Source: Bacillota bacterium (lineage in GTDB: Bacteria; Bacillota; Sulfobacillia; Thermaerobacterales; RSA17). Taken from it: a stretch of DNA of 64,000 bases. Location of the stretch: positions 1-64,000 of the forward strand of contig PKRI01000001.1 of the NCBI GenBank assembly GCA_017577485.1, given 5' to 3'. Under the pieces are notes generated by a model. The model saw only the letters and a program-made list of their open reading frames with translations. It was not told where the DNA came from and searched no databases. Within the stretch, counting starts at the first letter, position 1. The number at the start of each line of letters is the position of its first letter. The position numbers were made by a program, and so were the translations under genes. Positions 55,033-63,023 of the stretch are shown piece after piece.

Positions 55033-55299
55033 ATGCCCAACACCCGGTCCGCCGAGAAGCGGCTCCGCCAGACGCGGGTGCGGACCCTGCGCAACCGCAT
55101 CTACAAGTCGCGGGTCAAGACCTTCATCCGGCGGTTCGAAGAGGCGCTGGCCGAGGGTGACCGCGAGCGCGCCGCGGAACTGCTGCGGAAGGCCTCCTCC
55201 GTCATCGACAAGGCGGCCAAGAAGGGCGTGATCCACGCCAACGCCGCCGCCCGTCGCAAGTCCCGACTCTACCGCCTCTTCAACGGCAGCGCCGCGTGA
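55033..55299 (+). CDS. rpsT: 30S ribosomal protein S20
   Basis: 16S rRNA-binding ribosomal protein, 88 aa as usual. It starts MPNTRSAEKRLRQTRVRTLR and continues with basic helices to AAKKGVIHANAAARRKSRLY. The ATG at 55033 is 8 nt after GGGAGG; a GTG three codons upstream is part of that site. It is convergent with holA and the two genes overlap by 20 bp at their 3' ends, which leaves no room for a separate terminator. Confidence 0.97.
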   Translation: MPNTRSAEKRLRQTRVRTLRNRIYKSRVKTFIRRFEEALAEGDRERAAELLRKASSVIDKAAKKGVIHANAAARRKSRLYRLFNGSAA

Positions 55300-56314
55300 G
55301 CGGGCGCAGCTGACGGGTCGCAAGCCGCGTGACCAGCAGGTCCAGCGCGGCTTCGTCGTTTTTGCGGCCGGTCTTGACGTCGGTTTCGGCCTCGACGCAG
55401 GCCATGAGGCCCTGGGCCAGGTCCCACGGCTCCCAGCGGCGGGCCTGCTGCAGCGACTTCTTCACCACGTAGGGATGCAGGCGCAGGCGCTTCTGCAGGT
55501 CGTCGGCGCCCCAGCCGCGGTCGGCCAGCAGGCGCACCTGCAGCAGCGTGCGCATCTGCCGGGTCAGGGCCGCCAGCACCCGCAGGGGCGGCTCGCCGGT
55601 CTCCAGCAGCAGCGGCACCTGCCGGGCGGCGTCGGCCGCCCTGCCCTCGGCCACGGCGTCCAGCAGGTCGAAGATCCGGGCGGGAGCGGCGGCGCTGGCC
55701 ACGGCCCGTACGTGTTCTTCGCCGACCACGGCCCCCTGGCCGGCATAGTCCATGGCCTTGGCCAGTTCCGAGTCCAGGCGGCCGAGGTCGGTGCCCACCA
55801 GCGCCACCAGCAGCAGGGCGGCCGGCCGCGTGATGCGCCCGCCCAGCTCCTGGGCCCGGCGCTGGACCCAATCGGGCGCTTCCTTGGGCCCGGGAGCCCG
55901 GCAGTGGACCACCTGCCCCGCCTGCTCCAGAACCCGGACGGCCTTCAGGCGCCGGTCGGGCTCCGCCGCCACGAACACCAGCGTGGTCGACGGCGTCGGA
56001 TCGGCGGCGTAGGCCTCCAGGTCCGCCAGGTCGCCGGCGCCCAGGCTCCCCCTGCCGCCGCCCAGCCACGGGTCGGCGGCGGCCACCACGACGCGGCGCG
56101 GCCCGAACATGGGCAGTTGCCGGGCGGCCTCCAGCACCGCCTGCAGGCTGTGATCGGCGGCGTCGAAGACCTGGACGTTGAGGGTCGGCTCGCCGGCCAG
56201 CGACCGCAGCCGGTCCAGGAAGGACCGGACCAGATAACCCTCGGTCCCGGTGACCAGGTAAAGGGGCGCCGGTTCGCCCCGCTCCAGGCGGCGGACAGCC
56301 TCGTGATACTCCAT
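55280..56314 (-). CDS. holA: DNA polymerase III delta subunit
   Basis: Clamp-loader subunit that opens the sliding clamp. It is 344 aa. PLYLVTGTEGYLVRSFLDRL at the N-terminus, VVVAAADPWLG, and the C-terminal helical domain with PPLRVLAALTRQMRTLLQVR and HPYVVKKSLQQARRW are typical of HolA. The ATG (56312-56314) has GGAGG 4-5 nt upstream. The upstream comEC frame runs into it for 370 bp. Confidence 0.94.
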   Translation of the reverse strand: MEYHEAVRRLERGEPAPLYLVTGTEGYLVRSFLDRLRSLAGEPTLNVQVFDAADHSLQAVLEAARQLPMFGPRRVVVAAADPWLGGGRGSLGAGDLADLEAYAADPTPSTTLVFVAAEPDRRLKAVRVLEQAGQVVHCRAPGPKEAPDWVQRRAQELGGRITRPAALLLVALVGTDLGRLDSELAKAMDYAGQGAVVGEEHVRAVASAAAPARIFDLLDAVAEGRAADAARQVPLLLETGEPPLRVLAALTRQMRTLLQVRLLADRGWGADDLQKRLRLHPYVVKKSLQQARRWEPWDLAQGLMACVEAETDVKTGRKNDEAALDLLVTRLATRQLRPLTRRCR

Positions 56315-58740
56315 GCTTCCTCCCTTCGCCCGGCGTCGCCGCGGTCCTGGCCGGCCGGCAGCCGGAACCGGCGGGGACCGTCGGGGCCGTAGTACGTGAC
56401 GTCGAGGCCGCGGGGACCGAGGCGCATCCAGACGGCGCCGTGCAGGTCGGTGCGCACGACGACGGACCCGGCGTCATGGAGGCGCTGGAGCACGGGCCCA
56501 TGGGGATGCCCGTAGCCGTTGCGGCGGCCCACCGAGATCACCGCCACCCGGGGACGGACCTGCGCCAGCCACGCCGCCGAGGTGGAGGTGTCGCTGCCGT
56601 GGTGGGCCACCTTCAGCACGTCGGCCTGCAGGGAAAGGCCGGCCTCCAGCAGCGACGCCTCGGCCGCCGCCTCGATGTCGCCCGCCAGCAGCACGCGCCA
56701 GCCTGCCCAGTCCACCCGCAGCACCAGGGAGCGGTCGTTTTCGCTCCAGCCCGCCGCCAGGGCGCCGGCCGGCGGGCCCAGGACATGGACCGGCACGGGA
56801 CCCAACCGCAGGCGGTCGCCCCGCCCCGCCGCCAGGTGCGGCCTTCCACCGCCGGCGGCGGCTGACCACGCGCCGCCCACTGCGGGCAGCGCCGCGCCGT
56901 CCCCCTCGGGCGTCACCAGGAGCGCGCCGGGATACAGCCGGGCCAGCAGGTCCATGCCGCCGGCGTGGTCGGCATCGAAGTGGCTCACCGCCCACCAGTG
57001 AAGGCGCCGTACGCCCCGCGCCCGCAGGAAAGCGGCCAGTTCGCGGCCTGTGCGGCCCGTGTCCACCGCGGCCCAGGCACCGCCGGGGGCGCCGACGGCG
57101 ATGGCGTCGCCCTGGCCCACGTCCAGGAATACCACCTCCAGCCGGCGCGGCACCAGCGCCGCCGTACCCCACACCAGCAGCACCGCCAGCCCCAGGGCGG
57201 CTGCCAGCAGGCGGCGGGGCAGGCCAGGCTCCCGGCGGCGCAGCCGCTCGACGGGCGCCCGCCAGTCGCCGGCCCATCCCAACAGCCACGCGTAGTACAG
57301 GACGGCCCACCAGCCCGGCGGCGACGGGGCGCTCCACACGCCGCCGGCAGCCGCCAGCCACTGGCCGAGCCGGGCCACCAGCCACGCCGCCCCTTCCAGG
57401 GCCGGGATCAGGGGATCGGCGCAGGCCCGGCAGGCGGCGTCCAGCAGCGCCCAGGCGCCGCCTGCGCCCAGCAGCAGGGCAAAGGGCGGCAGCACGATCA
57501 CCGTGGCGGGGGCGCCCGCCCAGGCCAGGTGGCCGAAGGAAGCGGCCAGCAGCGGCGCCAGGGCCAGCTGGGCGGCGGTGCCTCCGGCCAGGCCCCTGGC
57601 GGCTCCCTGCAGGAAGCGGGGCACCCCGACCAGCAGCGCCTCCAGGCGCCCGGCCAGCAGAACCATGCCGGTGACGGCCAGGAAGGACATCCGGAAACTG
57701 AGGTCCAGGGCCGCCAGGGGGCGGGTGGCCAGGGCCCAGCACGCGGCCGCACCCAGCAGGTTGAGGGGGTCCACCGGCCGCCCCAGCAGCGGCGCGGCGC
57801 CCAGCAGCGCCGCGCCCACCGCCGCCCGGTTCACCGGCGCCCCGGCCCCCGCCAGGGCGGCGTACAGGGCTGCCCCGGCAGCCGTCAGGGCCCAGCGCGC
57901 CGGCCCGGCCAGGCCGCACCACGCAACCAGGCGGCCCAGGCCCGCGGCCACCAGGCCCACGTGCAGGCCCGACACCGCCAGCAGGTGGCTGACGCCGGCC
58001 TCCCGGAAGGCGTCCTCCAGGCCCTGGTCCAGGCCGCCGCGGGCGCCGAACAGCAGGGCCTCCAGCAGGCCCGCGGCCTCCGGCGGCAGCGCCTGCCGCA
58101 GCCGGGCCAGGCGCCGGTGACGCCAGGCGTCCAGGGCCCGCCGGGGTGACCAGGGTCCCGGCGTCACCTCCACCCGGCGGGCCTCCACCAGAACGCCCAC
58201 GTGCCGGGCATACCAGTATCGGCGCGCATCGAAGCCGTAGGGGTTGCGGGCGGCCCGCGGCGCCTCGGGCGCGGCGGCTGGAGTCACCGACGCCAGGTCG
58301 CCGGGCAGCGGCCAGCGGCCTGGATCCGGGGGACCACCGGGCCACTGGACGGCCACCCGGCCGCCCACGCCGGGCACCGACAGCAGCAGCCGCAGCCCCC
58401 GGGAGCTGCGCTCCACCGCCTGCACCCGGCCCTGGATGGGCAGCCCGCCGGGGAAGGCCTTCGCCAGGCTGGCCGGCGCCTGCTTGAGCCCGTCCAGAGC
58501 CAGGGCCGCCGCCGCCCCGCCGGCCAGCACCGCAGCCGCCGCCAGGATGGCGGCCGCCGCTGCGGCGCCCGGGCGCCGGTCCCTCACCAGCGGCGCTGCC
58601 AGCAGGATCACGCCCACCACCGCCCCCACCGGGTCGCCGGCAGCCAGCGCGGCGCCGGTAAACAGGCTGCAGCCCACGTGCCAGAGCGGGCGCCGGGCCG
58701 CCGCCGGCGGCAGGGCCGCCCGCGGGGCTGCGCCGTTCAC
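55945..58740 (-). CDS. comEC: DNA uptake channel protein ComEC
   Basis: Inner-membrane channel for single-stranded DNA uptake in natural transformation. The frame is 931 aa. The N-terminal OB-like domain and DUF4131 helices come first. The Competence domain has LFGARGGLDQGLEDAFREAG and HLLAVSGLHVGLVAAGLGRL. A C-terminal metallo-beta-lactamase domain has VFLDVGQGDA, SHFDADHAGGMD and KVAHHGSDTSTS. The expected end is near 56320, just before holA; the frame stays open 124 codons further and ends inside holA at 55945, giving a Trp/Pro/Arg-rich tail with no ComEC match. GTG start overlaps the comEA stop. Confidence 0.9.
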   Translation of the reverse strand: MNGAAPRAALPPAAARRPLWHVGCSLFTGAALAAGDPVGAVVGVILLAAPLVRDRRPGAAAAAAILAAAAVLAGGAAAALALDGLKQAPASLAKAFPGGLPIQGRVQAVERSSRGLRLLLSVPGVGGRVAVQWPGGPPDPGRWPLPGDLASVTPAAAPEAPRAARNPYGFDARRYWYARHVGVLVEARRVEVTPGPWSPRRALDAWRHRRLARLRQALPPEAAGLLEALLFGARGGLDQGLEDAFREAGVSHLLAVSGLHVGLVAAGLGRLVAWCGLAGPARWALTAAGAALYAALAGAGAPVNRAAVGAALLGAAPLLGRPVDPLNLLGAAACWALATRPLAALDLSFRMSFLAVTGMVLLAGRLEALLVGVPRFLQGAARGLAGGTAAQLALAPLLAASFGHLAWAGAPATVIVLPPFALLLGAGGAWALLDAACRACADPLIPALEGAAWLVARLGQWLAAAGGVWSAPSPPGWWAVLYYAWLLGWAGDWRAPVERLRRREPGLPRRLLAAALGLAVLLVWGTAALVPRRLEVVFLDVGQGDAIAVGAPGGAWAAVDTGRTGRELAAFLRARGVRRLHWWAVSHFDADHAGGMDLLARLYPGALLVTPEGDGAALPAVGGAWSAAAGGGRPHLAAGRGDRLRLGPVPVHVLGPPAGALAAGWSENDRSLVLRVDWAGWRVLLAGDIEAAAEASLLEAGLSLQADVLKVAHHGSDTSTSAAWLAQVRPRVAVISVGRRNGYGHPHGPVLQRLHDAGSVVVRTDLHGAVWMRLGPRGLDVTYYGPDGPRRFRLPAGQDRGDAGRREEAWSITRLSAAWSGANRRPFTWSPGPRVIWSGPSWTGCGRWPASRPSTSRSSTPPITACRRCWRPPGNCPCSGRAASWWPPPTRGWAAAGGAWAPATWRTWRPTPPIRRRRPRWCSWRRSPTGA

Positions 58741-59447
58741 GGGACCACGACGTAGGGCCGCAGCCGCTCCAGCACCTTCGGCCCGATGCCGGACACGGCC
58801 AGCAGGTCGTCCACGGTGCGAAACGGCCCGTGGCGCTGCCGGTAGTCCACGATGCGCTGCGCCAGCACCGGCCCGATGCCCGGCAGGCGCTCCAGTTCGG
58901 AAGGCCCGGCGCGGTTGATGTCCACCGGCCGCACGGCGGCGTCACCGCCGGGCGGCGCCGCGCCCGCATTCTCCTGCTGGAAGCCTGCGGCCTGCTGGAA
59001 ACCTGCGGCGCCGTGCTCGGCCACCTCGGCGCGCGATGGGATGTACAGGCGGGAGCCGTCCACCACCGGCGCCGCCAGGTTGACGGCGTCGACGGCGGCA
59101 TCGTCGGTGGGCCCGCCGGCGGCATTCACGGCGTCGATGGCCCGGGCCCCGGCGGGCAGGCGGTACACGCCGGGCTCCCGCACCGACCCGGCCACGTGGA
59201 CCAGCACCTCCGGGGCGTCCCCAGCCCGGGTCTCGCCGGCATCTCCCCCGGCTTCGCCCGAAACGGCGCCACTCCCGGCCGTCGGGCTGGGGGAAGCGCC
59301 GCCTACCTCCACGCCTTCCGCGCCGGCCTTACCGGGATCCGCCGCTCCCGTGGCCGCCACCCGCCCGGCCAGCAGCCAGCCCGCACCCGCCAGGGCCAGC
59401 ACCGCCAGCGCCGCCGCCAGCGACCGCTCCTCCCGGCTCCAAAACAT
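58737..59447 (-). CDS. comEA: competence protein ComEA, DNA receptor
   Basis: Membrane-anchored dsDNA-binding receptor that hands DNA to ComEC. It is 236 aa. One transmembrane helix (LAAALAVLALAGAGWLLAG, about 10-28) is followed by a Gly/Ala linker, an SLBB domain (VLVHVAGSVREPGVYRLPAG, about 80-100), and a C-terminal double helix-hairpin-helix: LERLPGIGPVLAQRIVDYRQ and VSGIGPKVLERL. The ATG has AGGGGG about 8 nt upstream; this site lies in an 11-bp hairpin (59448-59473) that could limit initiation. Confidence 0.94.
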   Translation of the reverse strand: MFWSREERSLAAALAVLALAGAGWLLAGRVAATGAADPGKAGAEGVEVGGASPSPTAGSGAVSGEAGGDAGETRAGDAPEVLVHVAGSVREPGVYRLPAGARAIDAVNAAGGPTDDAAVDAVNLAAPVVDGSRLYIPSRAEVAEHGAAGFQQAAGFQQENAGAAPPGGDAAVRPVDINRAGPSELERLPGIGPVLAQRIVDYRQRHGPFRTVDDLLAVSGIGPKVLERLRPYVVVP

Positions 59448-59473
59448 GACCCGACCCCCTGCGGGATCGGGTC
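59448..59473 (-). promoter_or_regulatory. hairpin covering the comEA ribosome site
   Basis: GACCCGACCCC and GGGATCGGGTC can pair (one G-T wobble) around a short TGC loop immediately upstream of the comEA ATG. The arms include the AGGGGG used as the ribosome site. Regulatory meaning is inference. Confidence 0.35.
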
Positions 59474-59543
59474 ACGCATCCATGCGGGGATTTCGACGCC
59501 GGAATGCCAGGTCCTGCCAGGTGAACCGTGCGGGGAGCGGCGC

Positions 59544-59633
59544 CTACATCAACAGCAGGACCGTCGCCGCCGCGGCCGCCGCGTACAGCCACAGCCACCG
59601 GTCGGACGAGCAGGTGAAAAGCCTCTTGAGCAT
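59544..59633 (-). CDS. possible 29-aa membrane peptide
   Basis: A short frame between leuS and comEA, 29 aa, reads MLKRLFTCSSDRWLWLYAAA and ends ATVLLLM: basic start, then one hydrophobic helix. GGGGGAGGA is 8-10 nt before the ATG, a good ribosome site. Codon use matches neighbours. No family recognised; it may be one of the small single-helix proteins found near comE-leuS loci, or chance. Confidence 0.35.
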   Translation of the reverse strand: MLKRLFTCSSDRWLWLYAAAAAATVLLLM

Positions 59634-59705
59634 GGCGGCATTCCTCCCCCAAAGACCTGCGTCCACTGCCTTGATGGCGTCTTCACGCCGCGGCCGGCCG
59701 CCCCC

Positions 59706-62201
59706 TCAGGATCCCGCCGCCGTCACCACGTTGACCAGGCGGTCAGGGATCACCACCACCCGGGCGGCCTGGCGGCCGTCCAGCAGCGCCCGGACCCGCT
59801 CGTTCTCCAGGGCCAGGCGCCGCAGTTCCTCCTCGCCGGTGCCGGCGGGCACGGTAATGCGGTCGCGCACCTTGCCGTTGACCTGCAGCACCACCGTGAC
59901 CACCTCGTCGCGGGCGATCTCGGGATCGTAGGAGGGCCACCGCTGCAGGTGCACGCTCTCCGTACGCCCCATCTGCTCCCACAGCTCTTCGGCCAGGTGG
60001 GGCGCGAAGGGCGCCAGCATCCGCACCAGCGCGTCGGCCGCCTCATCCCACACGTCCCGGTCCTGCCGCGCGGCCGGCAGCTGGTCGGCGTAGTCCTGCA
60101 GGTCGTTGACGAAGCTCATCAGGGCGCTGACCGCCGTGTTGAACTGCCAGCGCCGGTCGATGTCGTCGGTGACCTTGCGGATGGTCTGGTGCAGCCGCCG
60201 CCGGATGCGCTGGGCCGCCTCCCGGTCGGCACCGGATTCGGCGGTGCCCATGCCGTCCCGCCCGGCCCGGTAGCGCTGCATCAGCCGCCAGATTTTCTGC
60301 AGGAAGCGGTGCACGCCGGCGATGCCGCCGTCGGACCATTCGAAGTCGTTTTCGGGCGGCGCCGCGAACAGGATGTAGACGCGGCCGGTGTCGGCCCCGT
60401 AGTTGCTGACCACTTCCTCGATGCTGACCACGTTGCCCTTGGACTTGGACATCTTGGCCCCGCCCATGACCACCATGCCGTTGGTGAACAGCCGCTGGAA
60501 GGGCTCCGGCGACGGGACCAGGCCCTCGTCATAGAGCACCTTGGTGATGAAGCGCGAGTAGAGCAGGTGCAGGATGGCGTGCTCGATGCCGCCGATGTAC
60601 TGGTCCACCGGCAGCCAGTACCGCACCGCGTCCACGTCGAAGGGCCGGTGCTCGTCGCGGGCCGACGTGTAGCGGTAGTAGTACCAGGACGAGTCCACGA
60701 AGGTGTCCATGGTGTCGGTCTCGCGCCGGGCCGGCCCGCCGCACTGGGGACAGGTGGTGCGGACGAAGCCCTCATGCCTGGCCAGCGGCGAGCCGCCCTC
60801 GCCGGTGAACTCCACGTCGTCGGGCAGCAGCACCGGCAGGTCCTTTTCCGGCACCGGCACGGTGCCGCAGCGGTCGCAGTACACGATGGGGATGGGCGCC
60901 CCCCAGTACCGCTGCCGCGAGATCAGCCAGTCCCGCAGGCGGTAGGTGACGCGCCGCCGGCCCAGGCCCTGCTGCTCCAGCCAGTCGGCCATGCGCTCCC
61001 GGGCCGTGGCGCTGTCCAGCCCGTTGAACTGGCCGGAATTGACCATGGTCCCCTCGCCGGCGTAAGCCTCGGTCATGGTGCCCGGGTCGAGGGTCTCGCC
61101 CGGCGGCTGGACCACCACCCGGATGGGCAGCCCGTACTGCCGGGCGAACTCGAAGTCGCGCTGGTCGTGGGCCGGCACCGCCTGGATGGCGCCGGTGCCG
61201 TAGTCCATCAGCACGTAATCGGCGGTCCAGATGGGGATCTTCTCGCCGGTGGCCGGGTTGACGGCGTAGCGGCCGGTGAAGACGCCCTGCTTGGTGTTGA
61301 GGGTGGTGCGCATCCGCTGGGTCATGTGGCTCATGCGCTCCACGAAGGCGCGCACCTCGGCCTCCTGGGGCGTCCCCCGGGCCAGCTCCAGCGTCAGCGG
61401 GTGCTCCGGCGCCAGCACCATAAAGGTGGCGCCGAAGATGGTGTCGTGGCGGGTGGTGAACACCTTGATGGCGCCGTCGCGGCCCGCCAGGGGGAAGTCG
61501 ATCTCGCACCCGTGGCTGCGGCCGATCCAGTTGGCCTGCATGGTCTTGACCCGCTCCGGCCAGCCGTCCAGGAGCTTCAGGTCGTCCAGCAGGCGGTCGG
61601 CGTAGGCGGTGATGCGGAAGCACCACTGCTCCAGGTCCCGCATCTGGACCTCGGACTCACAGCGCCAGCAGCGGCCCTCTTCCACCTGCTCGTTGGCCAG
61701 CACCGTCTGGCAGCGGGGGCACCAGTTGACCGGCGCCTTCCGCCGGTAGGCCAGGCCCTTCTTGTAGAGCAGCAGGAACAGCCACTGGGTCCACTTGTAG
61801 TAGCCGGGGTGCGAGCAGGCCACTTCCCGCCGCCAGTCATAGGAGTAGCCCATCCGCCGCATCTGGGCGCGGATGGTGTCGATGTTGGCGTAGGTGGACA
61901 CGGCCGGGTGAATGCCGTGCTCGATGGCGTAGTTCTCGGCCGGCATGCCGAAGGAGTCCCAGCCCATGGGGTGCAGCACCTGGTAGCCGTTCATGCGCTT
62001 GAAACGGGCGATCAGGTCGCCGATGGAGTAGACCCGGGTGTGGCCGATGTGCAGCGCCCCCGACGGGTACGGGTACATCTCCAGGCAGTAGAACTTGGGC
62101 CGGGAGGGGTCGGGCTCCACGTCGTAGAGCCGCTGTTCCTCCCAGCGGCGCTGCCACTTCTGCTCCACGGCCGCAGCGTTGTAGCGATCCTCCATGGACA
62201 C
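59706..62201 (-). CDS. leuS: leucyl-tRNA synthetase
   Basis: Class I synthetase that charges tRNA-Leu, with an editing domain. It is 831 aa. HIGH appears as [15 protein letters not shown]; the KMSKS loop is [14 protein letters not shown]. The zinc/CP1 editing region includes [20 protein letters not shown] and the T-rich [10 protein letters not shown] and [18 protein letters not shown] at 62199-62201 is chosen because GGGGGG is about 10 nt upstream; an ATG two codons later is 16 nt from it. Expression is controlled by the T-box leader at 62267-62600. It is the first large gene after that leader. Confidence 0.96.
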   Translation of the reverse strand: MSMEDRYNAAAVEQKWQRRWEEQRLYDVEPDPSRPKFYCLEMYPYPSGALHIGHTRVYSIGDLIARFKRMNGYQVLHPMGWDSFGMPAENYAIEHGIHPAVSTYANIDTIRAQMRRMGYSYDWRREVACSHPGYYKWTQWLFLLLYKKGLAYRRKAPVNWCPRCQTVLANEQVEEGRCWRCESEVQMRDLEQWCFRITAYADRLLDDLKLLDGWPERVKTMQANWIGRSHGCEIDFPLAGRDGAIKVFTTRHDTIFGATFMVLAPEHPLTLELARGTPQEAEVRAFVERMSHMTQRMRTTLNTKQGVFTGRYAVNPATGEKIPIWTADYVLMDYGTGAIQAVPAHDQRDFEFARQYGLPIRVVVQPPGETLDPGTMTEAYAGEGTMVNSGQFNGLDSATARERMADWLEQQGLGRRRVTYRLRDWLISRQRYWGAPIPIVYCDRCGTVPVPEKDLPVLLPDDVEFTGEGGSPLARHEGFVRTTCPQCGGPARRETDTMDTFVDSSWYYYRYTSARDEHRPFDVDAVRYWLPVDQYIGGIEHAILHLLYSRFITKVLYDEGLVPSPEPFQRLFTNGMVVMGGAKMSKSKGNVVSIEEVVSNYGADTGRVYILFAAPPENDFEWSDGGIAGVHRFLQKIWRLMQRYRAGRDGMGTAESGADREAAQRIRRRLHQTIRKVTDDIDRRWQFNTAVSALMSFVNDLQDYADQLPAARQDRDVWDEAADALVRMLAPFAPHLAEELWEQMGRTESVHLQRWPSYDPEIARDEVVTVVLQVNGKVRDRITVPAGTGEEELRRLALENERVRALLDGRQAARVVVIPDRLVNVVTAAGS

Positions 62202-62266
62202 CGAACGCGCACCCCCCAGCTCGGGCCGTCGCGGGACCCCACGGCCCCTGAAGCCCCTCAAACAGA

Positions 62267-62600
62267 GGCTCCCCCGCCTCAGGGACGGGGGAGCCCGCGG
62301 TACCACCCTAATTGATAAAGCACTGTGGAGCGGATGGGATTCGAACCCACGACCTCGTGAATGCCATTCACGCGCTCTCCCAACTGAGCTACCGCCCCAC
62401 GGAAAACGCTCTATCCACTCGGCGCCTTAACGCGGCGTACACGGGACCGGCTAGGCCGCCTGCCGGCTTCACCGGACCGCCTCCCGGGCGAGTTCGGCGG
62501 CCTCAAGGTCCCGGTTCGCACCGGCCACCGGGTCGCTGGCACCATCGACCGCCTACTGCTCCCGTTCTTCGGCTTGGCGTCGGGATGGATTTGAACAGCG
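62267..62600 (-). promoter_or_regulatory. leuS T-box riboswitch interrupted by a tRNA gene
   Basis: A Leu-specific T-box leader. Stem I shows AGTA (62554-62557) opposite GAACTC with specifier CTC (62490-62492), the AGCGACC/GGTGCGAACC distal motifs, and GAGTGG downstream. The T-box core AGGGTGGTACCGCGG is at 62295-62309. The antiterminator pairs AGGG (62306-62309) with CCCT (62281-62284). The competing terminator pairs GGCTCCCCC with GGGGGAGCC (62267-62295). The hairpin that normally separates GAGTGG from the T-box core is an 8-bp stem, GATAGAGC / GCTTTATC (62408-62415, 62314-62321), and its loop is a full tRNA-Ala gene (62326-62398). Confidence 0.9.
62326..62398 (-). tRNA. tRNA-Ala (anticodon GGC)
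   Basis: A complete 73-nt cloverleaf: acceptor GGGGCGG / CCGCTCC with the G3-U70 pair that marks alanine tRNAs, D arm GCTCAGTTGGGAGAGC, anticodon stem CGTGA / TCACG around ATGGCAT (anticodon GGC at 62363-62365), and T arm GTGGGTTCGAATCCCAT. The discriminator is A. CCA is not encoded (CAGT follows). It lies inside the leuS T-box leader in the same orientation. Confidence 0.96.
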
Positions 62601-62606
62601 CCGCTA

Positions 62607-62636
62607 ATTATACGCAAGGGGACGCGGCATCGTCAA
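62607..62636 (-). promoter_or_regulatory. sigma-A promoter of the leuS leader/tRNA-Ala
   Basis: -35 TTGACG (62631-62636) and a consensus -10 TATAAT (62607-62612) with an 18-bp spacer on the minus strand. Transcription would begin near 62600 and make leader, tRNA-Ala and leuS on one RNA. No other promoter is apparent between this and leuS. Confidence 0.85.
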
Positions 62637-62655
62637 CAGCACCGGCCGGGCGGGG

Positions 62656-63009
62656 TCACGAGGGGGCCTGCTCCAGTTCCACGCGGCGGGCATCGCCCCA
62701 CAGGCGCTCCAGCCCGTAGTAATCGCGCTGCTCAGGGTTCATCACGTGGACGACCACGTCGCCGAAGTCCAGCAGCACCCAGCGCCCGTCGGTGTAGCCC
62801 TCGACTCCCAGCGGCTTGAAGCCGCGGGCCTCCAGTTCCTCCAGCACGTGGTCCACGATGGCCTTCACCTGGATGGGGTTGGCGCCGCTGGCGATGACGA
62901 AATAATCGGTGACGACCGTCAGGTCGCCCACCTCGAGCACAACGACGTCAGCCGCCTTCTTGTCGGCGGCGGCCGTCGCCGCCAGCACCGCCTTCTGGTG
63001 TGCATCCAA
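62656..63009 (-). CDS. rsfS: ribosomal silencing factor RsfS
   Basis: Binds ribosomal protein L14 and prevents subunit joining in starved cells. It is 117 aa, the usual length. ADVVVLEVGDLTVVTDYFVI, ASGANPIQVKAIVDHVLEEL, WVLLDFGDVVVHVMNPEQRD and YYGLERLWGDA are family motifs. The TTG start (63007-63009) has a GGGAGA about 11 nt upstream. It follows the LCP-family gene by 14 bp and precedes the leuS leader by about 20 bp. Confidence 0.94.
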   Translation of the reverse strand: MDAHQKAVLAATAAADKKAADVVVLEVGDLTVVTDYFVIASGANPIQVKAIVDHVLEELEARGFKPLGVEGYTDGRWVLLDFGDVVVHVMNPEQRDYYGLERLWGDARRVELEQAPS

Positions 63010-63023
63010 CGGGTCGCGTCTCC

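Noticed and set aside
58830-62315. 1161-codon plus-strand open frame
   Set aside because: It is antisense to leuS and comEA; low-complexity composition follows from GC-rich codon bias of the real genes. Similar antisense frames across dnaG, ppdK, glyS, lepA and dnaK were dropped for the same reason.
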